Source: Daphnia carinata (Eukaryota; Arthropoda; Branchiopoda; Diplostraca; Daphniidae). From it: a stretch of DNA of 64,000 nucleotides. The stretch covers positions 2,046,001-2,110,000 of the forward strand of contig NC_081333.1 in the NCBI RefSeq assembly GCF_022539665.2, written 5' to 3'. The notes under the pieces are model-generated. The model was not told where the DNA came from. It ran no database searches and saw only the letters and a program-made list of their open reading frames with translations. Position numbers and translations under genes: made by a program. Positions 60,340-64,000 of the stretch are shown here, piece after piece. Every line of letters begins with the position of its first letter. Position 1 is the first letter of the stretch.

Positions 60340-61250
60340 AAAGGAAGTGAGATGCGTTTGAAAATGCCAGTCAACTATGAACGAACAGAAGTTAACATAA
60401 CTAGTACGGTGTTTCAGTGTTAGTTCGCCATTGCGACTATCAAAGTGTCGTAAGTTTTACCAATAGGTTTCTGGAATTTGCTTTAGATAATCTAGAACAT
60501 TTAGCGGACAAGTCCCACGCAATGGACTATGAAACAGCGTTGCTTGTTGAGCTGTTACATTGCAATGACGTAATATCAACTCCGCATACTATGCTAGCGA
60601 GAAAAAACAGAAGCCAATCGTAAACTGAAGAACAATGGCGGTATTGTTCCACATTCAAGAGGCGGGCGTCCAATTGCAAACAAAAGATGGGCTTATTTGG
60701 CAAGAGCAGGATGTTGTTTGCCAAGTTTTGGTATGGGTGTTTGTTGACGATCGGAGAGCTTGAATCCGTCCGATGGACTGTAGCACTTACACTTCCATTA
60801 CGATGCCGACACAGCATGAAACGAGAAAGCTTCACGCATTTCATGACTTCACATGACTCTTAAAAGTGTTGGAAACTGAATCTTTCGTAGCCAACAGGAA
60901 CTAGCATGGGTCACCAATACCATTCGACGTGCCAAACAAAACAAGACGGATCGTTGGGGATGGAAACAGGTGGCGATCCATCGGTCTGTCATGTTGCACA
61001 AAAGATTGGGCAACAAGTTGGCGTTGAACGGACAACAATTACGTATCCTAAAACCAAGGATGAGCTTTGAAGTATGTAACACCTTCAAGACGTCAAAGAT
61101 GAGAAAGAAAAATTAAGCATAATCGTTAAAAATCATTGAATATTTCAGAAAACTTACGTGCCTAGCGAAGATTTACCGACGTTCCTTGCGAAGGCGGAGG
61201 CATCGCTTAATCAATACCTGTTCATTTCAAATGGCACTTACATTTATTGA
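60340..61250 (+). other. Unrecognised plus-strand exon-like pieces, possibly a pseudogene
   Basis: Coding-like segments run in one direction: SEMRLKMPVNYERTEVNIT (after a TTTCAG acceptor near 60336), FALDNLEHLADKSHAMDYET (about 60475-60535) continuing to VISTP, a region with three open frames (60620-60840), then WVTNTIRRAKQNKTDRWGWK and KLALNGQQLRILKPRMSFE ending at a possible GTATGT donor (about 61073), and PSEDLPTFLAKAEASLNQYL ending in TGA (about 61248). Frames do not join cleanly across 60418 and 60620-60890. This suggests a decayed gene, or small exons whose borders I misjudge. No family is recognised. It lies between SNRNP40 and the Smoothened 3' end. Confidence 0.35.
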
Positions 61251-61533
61251 CACACTCTAATCAAGAAGAGATCTCATTCGATAAAGTTCAAACGACTCAG
61301 AGTGGAAGAATACATGGAATTCAAAAGTCTGGAGAAAGGCAGCGAAGGGACTCATACTACCTGATTGATTGATTTTAGCTGCATGAGATTCACCTTCTAC
61401 TTGAAAAAAAAAACGGTCATTGAAAAGAAACGATTGTCACGTTCGAGTACGGTGAAATAAAATAAAAAGATGTCGGAAAATAGGAAAAAAAGTAAAACTG
61501 AATAGACAAGTCAGAGTAAAATGGATTTGATCG
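61251..61533. other. Spacer and probable Smoothened 3' UTR
   Basis: AT-rich, no ORF. It follows the Smoothened stop on the minus strand. Confidence 0.4.
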
Positions 61534-63558
61534 TTATGATATATCATCATCATTGACAACCGTTTCTTGCTTTGAACGCGACCGACGGCTGTCTGATTTC
61601 CTAGATCGATCGGACCGATTGGAATTTTTGGAGCTTAGCAGGCAATCTAATTCGATTTCATTGCCGTCGTGTCGTTCAGATTGAGAGCGACGATTACGTT
61701 CGACGCGATGTCGCCGATCGTAGGAACGTTTTGGGCGCTCGTCCGAATCGATAGCAGCTGCATTTGCCGCTTCAACTGCCGCTTTGTGGTCTTCCTCTCG
61801 CAATTTTTCAAGAAGACGAGCGATGGAGGAACGGTCTAATTCAATAGCTTCCACGCCACGTGAACGGCCCTTCCTATTCCTGTTGGACCTGGAACTGAAA
61901 TCACTTTCAGAATTTATTCTTTTTTTTTTTAATTATTATTCAAAATAGAAAATAAAACAAAACAATAATTACCTGCCCTTGGAACCATTGAGCTGTCTAT
62001 CATCAGATTTCTTTTCGGACTGATTTTTTATGGGAAGTAAGTAATCGAGCAATGATTGAGACGGTGAGCTTAGACCATGCCCGCTTGCTGATACATGCCC
62101 CGACAAGTCTGAAGAGCTTCCATTAGGCGAACCATCAGCTTGGCCGCGCTCTCTGTGGCACTTTGAGCTCGAGACGTTGGCCATTGTCGAGGGTTTCGGT
62201 AACGATTTGCGGACGGCTGGCGAAGTGGATGCAGAGGATGACGGAGATGATGAAGATGATGAAGTCACCTGTGTTCCTTTAGATACAGATTGCGTAGTTG
62301 GTTTAGCAACCTTAAGTGAAATAGGTCGAAGAGTCGATAAACTGGGCGATGTCTGCGTGGCCACGTTCCATGCGACGGTAGTTTGGGTCGATTGCGTGAC
62401 GGGCGCTGCAGTGATTTTGCACGATTCGCCATTGTCGATATCACTCTCGTCGCTACTTCCATCGCCTGGCAAGTTGAGCGAAAAGCGCTCAATTCTTTCC
62501 AGGTCAACTTGCGATGATTGTCGCTTGTCATTGGTTTGAATCTGAACAACAGTCGCTCCAGTTGCACCAAGAGGAAGCAATTGATTTTTGCGTTTCGTAA
62601 TAGCTGGCAAGATTTGCGATCCTTTTGAGCTGGCCAATGAAGTGATGCTGCCTCGTCGATTTCTGAGCGCTAGTTTTGTAATAGCTGGCAGGATTTGTGA
62701 TCCTTTTGAGCTGGCTTGAGATGTAATGCTACCCCGACGTCTCAGCGCCATTTTTCGTCCACCACGAAGCATGTTATTGCGTTTTCGGCCACCATGGCGA
62801 AAGTGTAATCTTGTCAGGCGCTCCAAGTCCGTTGTTTGTTGAGAGTGGACAGAATACTGCGAATCGAACGAGTGGCGCCGAGATTGGCTGGCTCTCGATT
62901 CAACAGAAATACGACGAACTGCGCTCATGCTTATTTCGGAGTCGAGACTGTTGCGACGCAGTCCAAACGCACCAGCTGCACCAACGATGGCTCCCCGCCG
63001 CGTGACGAATTTTGGGATAGCCGCTGCCCACGCAGAACTAACGTCGTTGGAAGCGGCACTATTGAGGTCAAGGTTGCCGAAACCTACTGGGTCGTCGTGA
63101 GTGCTGTGTATACTGATGGACATCCGACCCATGTGGTTTAGATCCCGTCGTTTGGCAAATGCCTGAGCGATGATCTTGTGCTTGCGAATGCGAACCCGTT
63201 CATCCAACGGTCTTTTATTGAACGTCCTGAAAATAACATCCATGTTTACACACAACCAAAATCCCTAACGGTAAACAACAAATGTATATCTTTGCTACGA
63301 ATCAAATGTCTGTCGGAGCATAAGATAAGCCATCACACGAAAATAAGACATTTGATTCGTACACGAATCATCAGCCATTCTATTTTGACGCAGTACCTTC
63401 GATACCATCTCCGCCAAGCCAGGACGGAAGCTTTCGTCCAAACCCACGATGAAACGGCTACTCCAGCTCCAAAGACGGCAATCAGATGGACTTGGGTGAT
63501 GGTCATACTTGGTCGAGATTCTAATTCACAGTCATCGGCTAGGCCTTGGTTCTGGATT
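61534..63558 (-). CDS. smo: Smoothened, C-terminal part (5' exons beyond window)
   Basis: Three minus-strand exons in phase: 63397-63558, 61973-63226, 61534-61894 (591 visible residues, stop at 61534-61536). The first ends the seventh transmembrane helix and carries the family hallmark SSWVWTKASVLAWRRWYRR. The cytoplasmic tail follows with RKHKIIAQAFAKRRDLNHMG, STHDDPVGFGNLDLNS and DVSSAWAAAIPKFVTRRGA, matching the conserved membrane-proximal tail of arthropod Smoothened. Downstream are three RRxSxxS modules (RRNSLDS, RRISVES, RRHSFDS at about 62860-62958), each a PKA site priming a CK1 site, then two RRGSIT sites in an internal duplication, and a Ser/Thr-rich and basic C terminus. The protein is the Hedgehog-pathway GPCR-like transducer at the plasma membrane or cilium; tail phosphorylation activates it in arthropods. 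The extracellular CRD and helices 1-6 must lie right of the window. Confidence 0.92.
62597..62739 (-). repeat. In-frame tandem duplication within Smoothened tail
   Basis: Two 62-base copies (62597-62658 and 62678-62739, offset 81 bases = 27 codons) encode RRGSITSxASSKGSQILPAI twice. Nucleotide identity is high, with only a few differences, so the duplication appears fairly recent. It doubles an RRGS phospho-site. Confidence 0.85.
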
Positions 63559-64000
63559 CTAGACGTGTTTTGATTGGCCAAACAACTGCAATGATTTTAA
63601 AAAGATGGATCGGTAAAGCATTTGATTCTAATGCATTTACGGCGCATTGCTCATTAATAATATATCAGACAAAAGGAGAAATATTTAAAGGAAGGCACCG
63701 TTTAAACTATGTCAACTTTCAGATATAGAAACAAGAATGACTTCTTGGTGATCAATACATTACGCGCTAAATTCCACTAATGCGCCGGAAACTGTAGGCG
63801 GGTTAGTTGCAATATAAACATTTCACCAAAAGCTTCTATTTTCCTGTAAACCATCTTTGCAATGTGTGTAAAAATCATTTTTCAGGAACTTGGTAATAGA
63901 ATAACAAAATTTAATCTAATGATCTCACACGCCTATTTCTTTACTAAAAGGTATAATAGTAACTATGATTGCACAACGATGTTGCAATGATGCCACAATA
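63559..64000 (-). other. Intron of Smoothened running off the window
   Basis: AT-rich with no exon seen. It begins (on minus) before the acceptor at 63559-63560 and is presumably the intron upstream of the TM7 exon. Confidence 0.5.

Overview
The window looks like nuclear DNA of an arthropod, most likely a branchiopod crustacean of the Daphnia type (inference from gene content, GT-AG introns that are mostly short, and a vasa-like relic with CCHC knuckles). There is no operon structure, ribosome-binding-site pattern or CRISPR array. Coding exons are GC-richer than the surrounding AT-rich DNA, which carries many homopolymer A/T tracts and microsatellites. All gene models below were joined by hand from reading-frame phase, splice sites and protein similarity recalled from family knowledge; no search or transcript data were used.

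Layout. 1-5.3 kb: the 3' four exons of a plus-strand zona pellucida (ZP) domain, type I membrane protein (cuticlin-like), followed by a long AT-rich tail and intergenic DNA. 8.8-34.1 kb: one very large plus-strand gene encoding a protein of about 1,440-1,490 residues related to poly(ADP-ribose) glycohydrolase (PARG). Its catalytic signature is degenerate and its fold is interrupted by a roughly 900-residue low-complexity insertion. Its first introns (4-8 kb) are packed with poly-T/poly-A and dinucleotide repeats. 35.0-38.3 kb: a minus-strand, 8-exon neuronal-calcium-sensor/KChIP-like EF-hand gene, convergent with the PARG-like gene. 39.1-39.6 kb: two intact tRNA genes (Gly-GCC, Lys-CTT). 40.4-47 kb: a graveyard of gene fragments, in which a broken vasa DEAD-box relic is joined inside an exon to a broken 3' half of DNA polymerase delta (POLD1), both with introns retained, followed by unrecognised relics. 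47.4-49.1 kb: mobile and structured DNA, comprising a GC-rich minisatellite, a 311-bp MITE with perfect terminal inverted repeats and TA target duplication, two tRNA-derived SINE-like relics, and a block with four hairpins. 49.2-54.7 kb: mostly gene-poor, with a doubtful minus-strand coiled-coil gene.

54.7-64.0 kb returns to ordinary conserved genes: Syndecan (minus, 4 exons, complete), SNRNP40, a WD40 protein of the U5 snRNP (plus, 7 exons, complete, divergent from Syndecan), unrecognised plus-strand exon-like pieces, and the 3' three exons of Smoothened (minus, continuing beyond the window). The genes do not form a single pathway. Syndecan and Smoothened both act in signalling at the cell surface, and Smoothened keeps the PKA/CK1 phosphorylation modules expected of arthropod Hedgehog signalling. 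The most unusual items are the PARG-like pseudoenzyme with its split fold, the vasa-POLD1 chimeric relic, and the hairpin-rich elements at 47.8-49.0 kb.
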